64,000 bases of DNA from DDH964 sp963806685 (GTDB taxonomy: Bacteria; Desulfobacterota; Desulfuromonadia; Desulfuromonadales; DDH964): the NCBI GenBank assembly GCA_963806685.1, contig CAWDZB010000007.1, positions 1 to 64,000 of the forward strand, given 5' to 3'. Positions 8,269 through 16,253 of this stretch are shown in pieces; the first letter of the stretch is position 1, and each line of letters opens with the position of its first letter. The notes under the pieces were generated by a model. It made no database searches. It saw only the letters and a program-made list of their open reading frames with translations, and had not been told where the DNA came from. The position numbers and the translations under genes are program-made.

Positions 8269-9576
8269 ATGGTTGAACACGTTGCCCATATGCTCGTCCA
8301 CGGCGAGGCCTGGACCGTCAAGGACCTCTTCGTTCTCCCCAACGAATATGTCTACTGGTCAATCCAGATCGTTCTCTATCCCTACATGACCGGTCTGGTC
8401 GCCGGGGCCTTCGTCCTGTCATCCCTCTATCACGTCTTCGGCGTGGAGAAGCTCAAGAATATCGCTCGGTTTGCACTGGTTTTCTCCTTTGCCCTGCTGC
8501 CGGTAGCAATGATGCCGCTGCTGCTCCACCTGCAGCAGCCGTTCCGGGGCATCCACGTGTTGATGACGCCGCATTTCACCTCGGCGATCTCGGCCTTCGG
8601 CATCGTCTTTCTAACCTATGCCTTTATCGTCGGCGCCGAAATCTGGTTCGTCTACCGCCAATTTATCGTCGAATCGTTGCTCAGGCTGGAAGCCAAGTCC
8701 AACCGCTCGGCGGGCGAAAGCCTGCTGCTGCTGATCTACAAGATCCTTTCTCTGGGCGTTCGGGACATCAGCGACGAAGCGCTCGAGGCGGACCACAAAG
8801 CATGCAAGTTCATGGCCGCCCTGGGCATCCCCGTCGCCTGCTTCCTGCACGGCTACGCCGGTTTCATCTTCGGCTCGGTCAAGGCGAACGCTTTGTGGAT
8901 GACGCCGTTGATGCCGGTTATTTTCATTATGTCGGCGGTTGTCTCGGGGATTGCGCTGTGTATCGTCAGCTATTATCTGTTCATGGAACTTCGCAAGTGG
9001 GCGGCCAAACGCGGCAAGAATTTCTTCCTGCCGGATGCCGTGGCTCACGGCAGCGCCGCGGTTGATTACGAGCATCTGCGCAGCGTCCAGGACTATGAAG
9101 TGAAGATGACCTCCAAGTACCTGCTGATCTTCATGACCCTGGCGCTTACCCTGGAAATGCTCGATATGATCTTCCGTGGCTACACCGCGGTTAGATCCTG
9201 GGATGCCCTGCGCCAGGTTATCTACCACAAGGATTTTGCTAAAATCTTCATCATGCAGTACGGCATCGGCAATGTCCTGCCGTTCATCATGCTGCTGATC
9301 CCGGGGATTACAGTTCGGCGGGCAGCACTGGCTTCTGTCCTGGTGCTGTTCGGCGTGCTGATGATGCGCTGGAACGTCGTCATCGGAGGCCAGGCCTTTT
9401 CGCTTTCCTTCAAGGGGTTCATGGAATACTCCATGCCGATCATTCCCCACGACCTCGAAACCTTCAAGGAGGGGCTCGGCGGGGCGTTGCTGGTCGGAGT
9501 CACACCCTTTATCATCTTCTACTTCCTCAACATGATTTTCCCGGCATTCATGGAAGACAAAACCGCCGGTCATTGA
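8269..9576 (+). CDS. NrfD/PsrC-like integral membrane quinol-oxidising subunit
   Basis: A 435-residue polytopic protein with about ten hydrophobic helices. It belongs to the NrfD/PsrC/DmsC-like family that oxidises or reduces quinones and pairs with HybA-like Fe-S proteins. The start lies 2 bases after the Fe-S gene stop, with AAGGAGG inside its last codons, so the genes are translationally linked. A large cytoplasmic loop (about residues 135-180, KSNRSAGESL...SDEALEADHK) is visible. It ends the operon before a strong terminator. No catalytic subunit of a molybdoenzyme is nearby, which fits a quinol-to-cytochrome role rather than a substrate reductase. Confidence 0.88.
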   Translation: MVEHVAHMLVHGEAWTVKDLFVLPNEYVYWSIQIVLYPYMTGLVAGAFVLSSLYHVFGVEKLKNIARFALVFSFALLPVAMMPLLLHLQQPFRGIHVLMTPHFTSAISAFGIVFLTYAFIVGAEIWFVYRQFIVESLLRLEAKSNRSAGESLLLLIYKILSLGVRDISDEALEADHKACKFMAALGIPVACFLHGYAGFIFGSVKANALWMTPLMPVIFIMSAVVSGIALCIVSYYLFMELRKWAAKRGKNFFLPDAVAHGSAAVDYEHLRSVQDYEVKMTSKYLLIFMTLALTLEMLDMIFRGYTAVRSWDALRQVIYHKDFAKIFIMQYGIGNVLPFIMLLIPGITVRRAALASVLVLFGVLMMRWNVVIGGQAFSLSFKGFMEYSMPIIPHDLETFKEGLGGALLVGVTPFIIFYFLNMIFPAFMEDKTAGH

Positions 9577-9584
9577 TCCGCCCC

Positions 9585-9630
9585 CAGGAAAAGCGAAGGC
9601 CGCCCGGAGGGGCGGCCTTCGCCTTTCCTG
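9585..9630 (+). terminator. Terminator after the NrfD operon
   Basis: A perfect 13-bp core stem (GCGAAGGCCGCCC and complement) with loop GGAG is extended by AGGAAA/TTTCCT on the flanks. The symmetric flanks could work in both directions. Confidence 0.8.
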
Positions 9631-9702
9631 GCCCTGTTTAATCCTTCCCGCCAACCTCCGAATTCTGCAGCCATCGCGCCCGACTAAACGACATCGATAT
9701 TG

Positions 9703-9744
9703 ACAACGGGGCGTAATTAATGCTACCTAATTACGCCCCGTTGT
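9703..9744. repeat. Perfect 17-bp inverted repeat upstream of the ImcH-type gene
   Basis: The arms 9703-9719 and 9728-9744 are exact complements with an 8-base spacer (ATGCTACC). No T-run follows on either strand, so it is not a standard terminator. It lies 86 bases before the ImcH-type start codon and may be a regulator site or an RNA hairpin in the leader. Confidence 0.7.
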
Positions 9745-9829
9745 AACCGGCGGGACTGCCCTTCCACCCCTACGGACGGTGCCCAGATGCACCGCCCGAC
9801 TGCCTTTTTGCCCAACCAAAGGAACAGAC

Positions 9830-11284
9830 ATGAAACGGATCACCGACATCCTAGGCGCGTTTACCCGAGGCATTGCCCGCAGCAAAGTTTCCCTTATTGG
9901 CGCCATGATCGTCACCGTCATCTTTCCCTTCCTGCTCGGCGCGCTCGTTTACGATGTCATCTGGGCTATTCGCAACACCTATTTTGCCGCGCTGGTCTAC
10001 ATGGTGCTGGGGCCGACCTTCATTACCGGCCTGGTCATGGTCTTCCTCGGCCTCTTCTTCTTTAAAGGGAAGGAGGAAGTCCGGCTCTTCACCATGGACT
10101 ACCTGCGGGATTACTTCACCGACCCGACCAAGTTCAGCCGGATGCGGAAACTGGTCTTTTTCGCCGTCTTCCTCACCGGGGTCAACATCTTCATCTTCGG
10201 CCTGCTCGGTTACCGCGGCTACCACTACATGGAATCGGTGGGGTTCTGCGGGCAGTTCTGCCACTCGGTGATGAACCCTGAAAATACCGCTTACAAAAAT
10301 TCGGCCCATTCCCGCGTCCCCTGCGTCGAATGTCACATCGGCGCAGGCGCCACCTGGTTCGTCAAATCGAAGATTTCAGGTATCCGCCAGCTCTTTGCCG
10401 TGGCGCTGGATACCTATCCCCGCCCCATTGAGGTGCCGGTTCACGGCCTGCGTCCGGCGCGGGACACCTGCGAGGAATGCCACCGGCCGGAAAAATTCCA
10501 TGGCGACAAACTGGTGGTCAAGGATGACTTCCAGCAGGACGAGAAGAACACCCATGTGCAAACGGTTCTGCTGATGAAAATCGGGACGGCAGGGGACCGG
10601 GCGGTCAGCTCCCACGGGATCCACTGGCACGTCGCCCCGCAAAATCGCATTACCTACCAGGCCACCAGTTGGGACCGGATGGAAATCCCGGAAGTGACCC
10701 TGCAAAAGGCCGACGGAACAGAGATAATCTTCCGCACCCCCGACGCCAAGGAGAAACTGGAGGCGGCCGGCAATGCGGTTGAAGTCCGGGATATGGACTG
10801 CATCGATTGTCACAACCGACCGACCCATGTTTATCAACCGGCGAATACCGCCATCAACGACAAGATCCTGACCGGGGCCATTCCCGCCGACCTGCCCTTT
10901 ATCAAACGCCAGGCGATGGAGGTGGTGCAAAAGGACTATGCTTCGCAGGACGAAGCCCGTTCCGCCATTGCCAGCGATTTGAACACCTGGTACCGGAAAA
11001 ACTACCCCGCCCTGGTCCAGAAGGACCCGGCCAAGCTGGAAAAGGCCATTGCGGGGGTCCAGGCGGCGTACGCTCAGAATGTTTTCCCGGGAATGAATAT
11101 CAAGTGGGGAACGTATACCAGCCACATCGGGCACGACCAGGATCTCGGCTGTTTCCGCTGCCATGACGATGAACACGTAGCCGAGTCGGGGGAGACGATC
11201 TCCATGGACTGCGATACTTGTCACACAGTCCTCGCCGAAAGTGAAGCCAACCCGAAGATCCTCAAGGAACTGGGGGGCCTGTAA
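9830..11284 (+). CDS. imcH: ImcH-type NapC/NirT cytochrome with three membrane helices
   Basis: A 484-residue protein. Three hydrophobic helices (about 20-44, 51-77 and 106-130) precede a periplasmic multiheme domain. Visible heme sites are one CX3CH (CGQFCH, residue 140) and five CxxCH (CVECH, CEECH, CIDCH, CFRCH, CDTCH near 461). NapC/NirT ancestry combined with three N-terminal helices is the hallmark of Geobacter ImcH, the menaquinol-oxidising cytochrome used with high-potential acceptors. The usual description of ImcH is seven hemes; I can see six. ATG at 9830 is chosen because AAAGGA stands 6 bases before it; longer readings lack a ribosome site. It is flanked by hairpins and appears monocistronic. 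Confidence 0.78.
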   Translation: MKRITDILGAFTRGIARSKVSLIGAMIVTVIFPFLLGALVYDVIWAIRNTYFAALVYMVLGPTFITGLVMVFLGLFFFKGKEEVRLFTMDYLRDYFTDPTKFSRMRKLVFFAVFLTGVNIFIFGLLGYRGYHYMESVGFCGQFCHSVMNPENTAYKNSAHSRVPCVECHIGAGATWFVKSKISGIRQLFAVALDTYPRPIEVPVHGLRPARDTCEECHRPEKFHGDKLVVKDDFQQDEKNTHVQTVLLMKIGTAGDRAVSSHGIHWHVAPQNRITYQATSWDRMEIPEVTLQKADGTEIIFRTPDAKEKLEAAGNAVEVRDMDCIDCHNRPTHVYQPANTAINDKILTGAIPADLPFIKRQAMEVVQKDYASQDEARSAIASDLNTWYRKNYPALVQKDPAKLEKAIAGVQAAYAQNVFPGMNIKWGTYTSHIGHDQDLGCFRCHDDEHVAESGETISMDCDTCHTVLAESEANPKILKELGGL

Positions 11285-11305
11285 AAACAGACGGGCTTAG
11301 ACGCA

Positions 11306-11334
11306 AAGGCCCGGTCCCCTGGACCGGGCCTTCC
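11306..11334 (+). terminator. Hairpin terminator after the ImcH-type gene
   Basis: A 12-bp stem (AAGGCCCGGTCC and complement) with a 3-base loop starts 21 bases after the stop codon. The T-run is short; the larger hairpin that follows may complete termination. Confidence 0.65.
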
Positions 11335-11335
11335 A

Positions 11336-11383
11336 GATCAACGACAAACCCCGCTTTTCACGAAGCGGGGTTTGTCGTTGATC
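11336..11383. repeat. Perfect 21-bp inverted repeat (long hairpin)
   Basis: The arms 11336-11356 and 11363-11383 are exact complements around the 6-base loop TTCACG. On the plus strand it is followed by the T-rich ACAGTTTTTGATTTT. It sits between convergent transcripts (cytochrome on +, GlcF on -) directly behind another hairpin. A terminator is likely; the length and perfection of the stem are unusual. Confidence 0.7.
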
Positions 11384-11520
11384 ACAGTTTTTGATTTTGG
11401 GTTTTCTTTGAGAACTAACCCCAAACCGACAAAGGTCCCACCTCACAGTGGGGACATTGTCGGCTGGCTGCAAGACCCGCCGGAAAGCCGGGCTTTGTGT
11501 TCTACTGAGTTACTACAATC

Positions 11521-12825
11521 TCACGCCGGTGTCGCCTCTCCCAGCAGTTCCATCAGGTGCCGAACCTCCTGCTTGAGTCCGGCTTCACCTGCTCCCCAGG
11601 CAAGTTGCAGCTGGCAGCCGGGGTTGGCGGTGATCAGGATATCCGCATCCGTTGCCTTGACGTTGTTCAACTTGCGGTCAAGGACCTGCTGGCTCTCGGT
11701 AGAGAACTTCAGTCCCCAGGTGGCAGCCGAGCCGCAGCACCAGCTCGACTCGGCCATCTCGCGCAGTTCGACGCCGGGAATCTGCTTGATTAACTCTCTC
11801 GGTTGGCGGGAAATCCCCTGGGCGTGGCAGAGGTGGCAGGGCTCATGATAGGTAACCGATTTGTTCACCGGCTTGAGCCCCTCGGTGCGCAGCCCGACCT
11901 CGGCGAGGAACTCGCTGATGTCGCGGATCTTGGCGCGGAAGGCGGCGAGTTTCTCTGGCCCGGCCTGCCCCTCTAGAAGCTCTTCGTATTCCTTCAACGC
12001 GGCGCCGCAGCCGGCGCAATCGGTGACAATATAGTCGACATCCTGCGCCAGGAAGAGTTCGAGGTTGAACAGCGCCAGTTCGCGGGCACTCTGCCGGTCC
12101 CCCTCGGAGAGGTGCGGGGCACCGCAGCACTTGGCCTGCTTCGGCATGACCACCTCGAAGCCCTGGTGGGCGAGAACGCGCACCGTCTGCCGCGAGACCT
12201 CGGGGTACATCAGGGTCATCACGCAGCCGAGAAAGAAACCGACGCGCCCGCGCTGCTCGCCGCGGGCCGGCGTGACCTCCGGCAACTGCGGACGCAGCGG
12301 CTTTTCCAGGTGCGGTATCATCCCTTCGGCCTTCTCCATCCAGGCCGGGCCGAGTTTGAGGAGTTTGGAGTGGCGCACCAGCCACTGGATGCCGAGGCGC
12401 TGGTAGAGCCGGGCCGGCAGCATCGTTTTTTCCAGCAGGTCGGGATCGGGGAGCATGCGCTGCAGGATGAATTCCCGGAAGCTTCTGCCGACGTGGCCCA
12501 TAGGGAAATGCTGATGGGACTGGCTGCGGCAGATCTCCATCACCTCTCCGGCACGCACCCCGGAAGGACAGGCGGTGGTGCAGGCGCGGCAGTCGAGGCA
12601 GAAAAAGGATTCTTCTTTGACCGCCGCGGTGAATTCGAGCTGCTGCTCGGCGACCGCCCGGGCCAGGGCGACCCGGCCGCGGGGACTGGAGCGCTCGCGG
12701 CCGGTGAGTGCGAAGGTCGGACAGGTCGGCAGGCAGAAGCCACAGCGCATGCACTGCAGCACGGCTTCGTAGGTCGGGGCGTCCTGGGAAGTGAAATTGC
12801 CGAGTTTGTCCTCAGTGCGAGACAC
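11521..12825 (-). CDS. glcF: GlcF-type Fe-S subunit of a glycolate/D-lactate dehydrogenase
   Basis: A 434-residue protein. Two [4Fe-4S] motifs lie near residues 22 (CMRCGFCLPTCP) and 74 (CLDCRACTTACP), followed by two CCG domains (KCCGAPH and SWCCGSAA with HEPCHLCHAQG between). It accepts electrons from the FAD subunit encoded immediately upstream and passes them to the quinone pool. I chose GTG at 12825: GAGGAGGGG lies 5 bases before it, and it overlaps the end of the FAD-subunit gene by 14 bases, implying coupled translation. The ATG upstream lies in the FAD gene and lacks a ribosome site. Lactate rather than glycolate is suggested by the nearby Lut and TRAP genes. Confidence 0.88.
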   Translation of the reverse strand: MSRTEDKLGNFTSQDAPTYEAVLQCMRCGFCLPTCPTFALTGRERSSPRGRVALARAVAEQQLEFTAAVKEESFFCLDCRACTTACPSGVRAGEVMEICRSQSHQHFPMGHVGRSFREFILQRMLPDPDLLEKTMLPARLYQRLGIQWLVRHSKLLKLGPAWMEKAEGMIPHLEKPLRPQLPEVTPARGEQRGRVGFFLGCVMTLMYPEVSRQTVRVLAHQGFEVVMPKQAKCCGAPHLSEGDRQSARELALFNLELFLAQDVDYIVTDCAGCGAALKEYEELLEGQAGPEKLAAFRAKIRDISEFLAEVGLRTEGLKPVNKSVTYHEPCHLCHAQGISRQPRELIKQIPGVELREMAESSWCCGSAATWGLKFSTESQQVLDRKLNNVKATDADILITANPGCQLQLAWGAGEAGLKQEVRHLMELLGEATPA

Positions 12826-14245
12826 GGAACCCCTCCTCGACATGGGCCCGGGTGCAGGGGTCGTGGTCGTCGAAGATCTTACCGGGGTTGAGCAGCCCCT
12901 CGGGATCGAAGGCATCCTTGATGCGCTTCATCACCTTGACGCCGCCGGCACCGATTTGGCGGGCGAGGTACTCTTTTTTCGCCAGGCCGATGCCGTGCTC
13001 GCCGGAGACGGTGCCGCCCCAACCCAGAACCTTCGTATAGAGATCGTCGTAGAAGGCATGGGCGCGCTGCATCTCCTCGGCGTTGCGCTCGTCGCAGAGA
13101 ACCGTGGGATGCAGGTTGCCGTCGCCGGCGTGGCCGAAAGTGCCGACGGTGAGCCGGTACTTTTCAGTGAGCCGCTCGATCTCGGCGAAGGTCTCGGCGA
13201 GCATCGAGCGCGGCACGGTGGCATCTTCAAGCAGGGTGGTCGGCGAGACCCGGGCCAGAGCCGAGAGGGCGGTGCGCCGGGCGGCGGCCAGCTTGCCGGC
13301 CTCCTCGGCATCCTTGGCGACGTGGATTTCGGCGGCCTTGACCGCCTTGAGGATCGCCTCGACCCCTTCGGCTTCTTCAGCGACCATCGCCGGATGACCG
13401 TCGACCTCGATCAGCAGCAGCGCCGCCATCTGCCGCGGCAGACCGATCTGGACGTAGTCCTCGACGCAGTTGATGGTCGCCCGGTCCATGATCTCCATGG
13501 TCGAGGGGATAATCTTGGCGGCGATGATTTTGGAGACCGCCGCTCCGGCGGTGCGGATGTCGTCGAAGTAGGCGAGAAAAGTGCGCTTGGCCTGGGGTGG
13601 GGGGATCAGCTTGACGGTCACCTCAGTGATGATGCCGAGGGTTCCCTCGCTGCCGACCAGCAGATCCTTGAAGGCGTAGCCGGCAACGTCCTTGACGCTC
13701 TTGCCGCCAGTGGTGAGGATGCTGCCGTCGGGAAGCACGCATTTCAGCGCCATCACGTAGTCGCGGGTGACCCCGTACTTCAGGCCGCGCAGGCCGCCGG
13801 CATCCTCCATGACGTTGCCGCCCAAAGTGGAAATCTTCTGCGAACCGGGGTCCGGCGGATAGAAGAGCCCTTTGGCGGCCGTCGCGTTGAAGAGGTCGAG
13901 GGTGACCACCCCGGCTTCGGCGGTGGCGGCCAGGTTTTCCTCGTCGATCTCGAGAATCCGGTTCATCCGGTTCAGGCAGATGACCATCCCCCCCTTCACC
14001 GGCACGCTGCCTCCGGAAAGCCCGGTGCCACTGCCGCGCGGAACAATCGGCAGCCCTTCCCGATAGGCAATTTCCATGGCTGCCAGAACCGCCTCGGTGG
14101 TGGTCGGGAAAACCGCCACTTCGGGCAGGTGATGGACACCGGGGGTTGCGTCGTAACCGAGGACCAGCAGGTCCTCCTTTTCGTAAGCGACGTTTGCCGT
14201 GCCCAGTTTTTCAATCAGATGCTGGATAGCTGCTTTTGATAGCAT
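12812..14245 (-). CDS. glcD: GlcD-type FAD-binding subunit of a glycolate/D-lactate dehydrogenase
   Basis: A 477-residue flavoprotein of the FAD_binding_4/FAD-oxidase_C family. The FAD-binding signature PRGSGTGLSGGSVP is near residue 80, PPDPGSQKISTLGGNVMEDAGG follows near 130, and the C-terminal catalytic histidines appear in FGHAGDGNLHP and GEHGIG. It oxidises a 2-hydroxy acid and hands electrons to the GlcF-type subunit. ATG at 14245 is supported by GGAAGG 6 bases upstream; the 10-residue extension further up has none. First gene of the pair, with about 340 non-coding bases before it. Confidence 0.88.
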   Translation of the reverse strand: MLSKAAIQHLIEKLGTANVAYEKEDLLVLGYDATPGVHHLPEVAVFPTTTEAVLAAMEIAYREGLPIVPRGSGTGLSGGSVPVKGGMVICLNRMNRILEIDEENLAATAEAGVVTLDLFNATAAKGLFYPPDPGSQKISTLGGNVMEDAGGLRGLKYGVTRDYVMALKCVLPDGSILTTGGKSVKDVAGYAFKDLLVGSEGTLGIITEVTVKLIPPPQAKRTFLAYFDDIRTAGAAVSKIIAAKIIPSTMEIMDRATINCVEDYVQIGLPRQMAALLLIEVDGHPAMVAEEAEGVEAILKAVKAAEIHVAKDAEEAGKLAAARRTALSALARVSPTTLLEDATVPRSMLAETFAEIERLTEKYRLTVGTFGHAGDGNLHPTVLCDERNAEEMQRAHAFYDDLYTKVLGWGGTVSGEHGIGLAKKEYLARQIGAGGVKVMKRIKDAFDPEGLLNPGKIFDDHDPCTRAHVEEGFRVSH

Positions 14246-14587
14246 GTTTGCCTTCCGGGGGCAGGTCGAGGACATATTCGAGACAACATGCCACCTGTCG
14301 ATTCATGGGCCGAAGAATTGGCTTGAGAGCTTTCAGGATATTCGGAACCTGCTGTCGAAAATTGACTGCTATTGGAATGTTCGTCCTCTCGAAATGCGAT
14401 TTTCTCTGTTCGGCCTCTAAGGTCAGGAGCCATTGGAACTTGGCGTAGCCATCGCTTCCAGCCGCCAAATCGGAGGAATGCCATTTATTTCCCATCCGGG
14501 AAACTCGACCGATTGGATTCAATCCGCATTTTCAGGATACTGCCAAAAATTTTTCAGCCATTTATCGCCGAGGGGTGAGCGTGCGTA
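14246..14587. other. Non-coding gap between dehydrogenase operon and chemoreceptor
   Basis: About 340 bases of moderate GC. One minus-strand frame (14211-14522, 103 codons) is open but overlaps the true glcD start and resembles nothing I know. No TGGTNNNACCA operator like those beside lutC and dctP is present. It must contain the promoter of the dehydrogenase genes, but no convincing boxes stand out. Confidence 0.5.
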
Positions 14588-15535
14588 TCATGAATTGGTT
14601 TCCACCGTGGAGGTCAGCGTGTCAACCGATCTTTTGATATTGGCAATATCGCAGGTGATCTGTTGGGTGGCCCGGAACTGTTTTTCTGAAATGGCAGCCG
14701 TTTTTACACTGATCGCACTGACCTCGGCAATGCCTGATTGGATCTGCTCCAGAATCCCGGTAATCCTGTCGGCCGAGGAGGAGCTGTGTTTGGCAAGCTT
14801 TCCGATTTCCTCGGCGACGACGCTAAAGCCGCGACCATGGCTCCCTGCCTGGGCAGCGACGATTTTGGCATTCAACCCGAGCAGACTGGTTTGATCCGCC
14901 ACATCAAGAATAAAATCGAGCATTTTGTTGGTATCCTGAACCTTGGCCTCAAAGGTGGACACCGCCTCGATTGTTGCGGTGTTAGCAGCATTCAATTCCT
15001 CTGAGCCGGCGTAGATGTTTTGGATGGCAGCGGCCGTCTGCTCAATGCTGCATGATATTTCGCCTGCCACCTCGCGAATCGTATCGAGGTGCCGGGTTTC
15101 CTGGATACGGGCGGCAATGACCGCAGCCGCGATCTTGGCAATCGGCTTGACTGTTTCCAATGAACCGCCAATGCCGAAAGTGCCGATACGTTCACGGTCC
15201 ACCTTGATGACGATGTTGTACCCCTCCCGCATTTTGCCGGCGCTGTGTACCTCCTCTTCCCTGGAAATGGCGATGCTGTCAAATTCACCTTTCATGATCT
15301 TGGCAGCGCCATCATGGCGTACGCCGAAACGTTCTCTGGCGCTGTCACCGATGATAACTCCGTCAGTGTCGCAAACGATCATGTCGTAACCGGTCTCGCC
15401 GGAGACGAATTCCACTAGTTGCTGCGCCATTTCCCTGGTTATTCGGACCGTGCTTATCGGGGGGAGCGATGGCTTGTAAGGAGCCGTGGTCCCGGAAGTG
15501 CAGCATAAATTAGGCAGAAGGTTCAAAGCACCCAC
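14588..15535 (-). CDS. Soluble chemoreceptor with a Diacid_rec (CdaR-type) sensor domain
   Basis: A 315-residue protein without membrane helices. Residues about 32-160 match the putative sugar-diacid recognition domain (ITREMAQQLVEFV...DTDGVIIGDSARERFG...GTFGIGGSLETVKPIAKIA). Residues about 165-315 are a short methyl-accepting signalling region whose tip (DQTSLLGLNAKIVAAQAGSHGRGFSVVAEEI) departs from the canonical NLLALNAAIEAARAGE. CdaR-type domains bind hydroxy-diacids or glycerate, so sensing of a cytoplasmic hydroxy acid fits the surrounding lactate genes; that link is inference. The GTG at 15535 has no good ribosome site, so the true start may be internal. Confidence 0.75.
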   Translation of the reverse strand: MGALNLLPNLCCTSGTTAPYKPSLPPISTVRITREMAQQLVEFVSGETGYDMIVCDTDGVIIGDSARERFGVRHDGAAKIMKGEFDSIAISREEEVHSAGKMREGYNIVIKVDRERIGTFGIGGSLETVKPIAKIAAAVIAARIQETRHLDTIREVAGEISCSIEQTAAAIQNIYAGSEELNAANTATIEAVSTFEAKVQDTNKMLDFILDVADQTSLLGLNAKIVAAQAGSHGRGFSVVAEEIGKLAKHSSSSADRITGILEQIQSGIAEVSAISVKTAAISEKQFRATQQITCDIANIKRSVDTLTSTVETNS

Positions 15536-15675
15536 CTGAAGTTTGCTTGTCGATTACCCAACCCGTGACGTTCCGATTGGCTAAGGACTGGTGTGAGTTC
15601 ATAATCTTCATGAAAGGATAATTTTGAAGATTTACTCCAAGGGTTTGTCAGCCTTGAATCCCTAAGTTCCTGTTT

Positions 15676-16185
15676 TCAAAATCCTTCTTCTCGAAAACCT
15701 TCCGGAATCCGCACCACCAATACCGGCTGGGTGGCACCGTGCAGGACCTTACTGGTGGTGGTGCCGAGCATGGCGTCGCCCAGAACCGTGTGGCGGTGGG
15801 AACCCATAATGATCAGGTCGGCACCGACCTCCTGCGCGGTGGCCAGCACCACCTCGGCAGGCTGGCCCTCGACGATACGGATTTCGCTGACCAGTTTCCG
15901 GCACTCCTCATTGTCTTTACATTCCTGGTTGCAGAGGCGCTCGATACGCTCCTGCAACCGCCCCTTGACGTCCTGGCGGGCCTGCTGGTGCAGCTCCTCG
16001 GAACGCTCGTGGGAGATATACAGCTCTACCAGACTCTGACCGAAGCTGGAGAGGGGTTCCATGCCATGCACGGCGACGATCTGTGCGCCGTGCTGCTTGG
16101 CCAGGCTCAAGGCGTAGCGAAAGACAACGGGGGCGCCGGGCCCGAGGCCGGTGGCGTAGAGAATTTTGTTGATGGTCGGGAGCAT
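15676..16185 (-). CDS. Universal stress protein (UspA family)
   Basis: A 169-residue single Usp domain. It starts with NKILYATGLGPGAPVVFRYALSLAKQ and has the nucleotide-binding loop near the end (IIMGSHRHTVLGDAMLGTTTSKVLHGATQPVLVV), corresponding to the G-2x-G-9x-G(S/T) pattern, so ATP binding is likely. A ribosome site GGAGGTAACAGC precedes the ATG. It lies 68 bases downstream of the TRAP permease gene on the same strand, and TRAP-Usp linkage is well known, so it probably belongs to the transporter operon. A much longer frame reading through the permease region is an antisense artefact. Confidence 0.88.
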   Translation of the reverse strand: MLPTINKILYATGLGPGAPVVFRYALSLAKQHGAQIVAVHGMEPLSSFGQSLVELYISHERSEELHQQARQDVKGRLQERIERLCNQECKDNEECRKLVSEIRIVEGQPAEVVLATAQEVGADLIIMGSHRHTVLGDAMLGTTTSKVLHGATQPVLVVRIPEGFREEGF

Positions 16186-16253
16186 GCTGTTACCTCCGAA
16201 AAAAACCGTAGGGGCAAATATACCACAGCCCGAAGGCTGGGACCGGGCGTCCG

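Noticed and set aside
14211..14522. A 103-codon minus-strand frame upstream of glcD
   Set aside because: It overlaps the glcD start, has no recognisable domain or ribosome site, and is kept only as a note.
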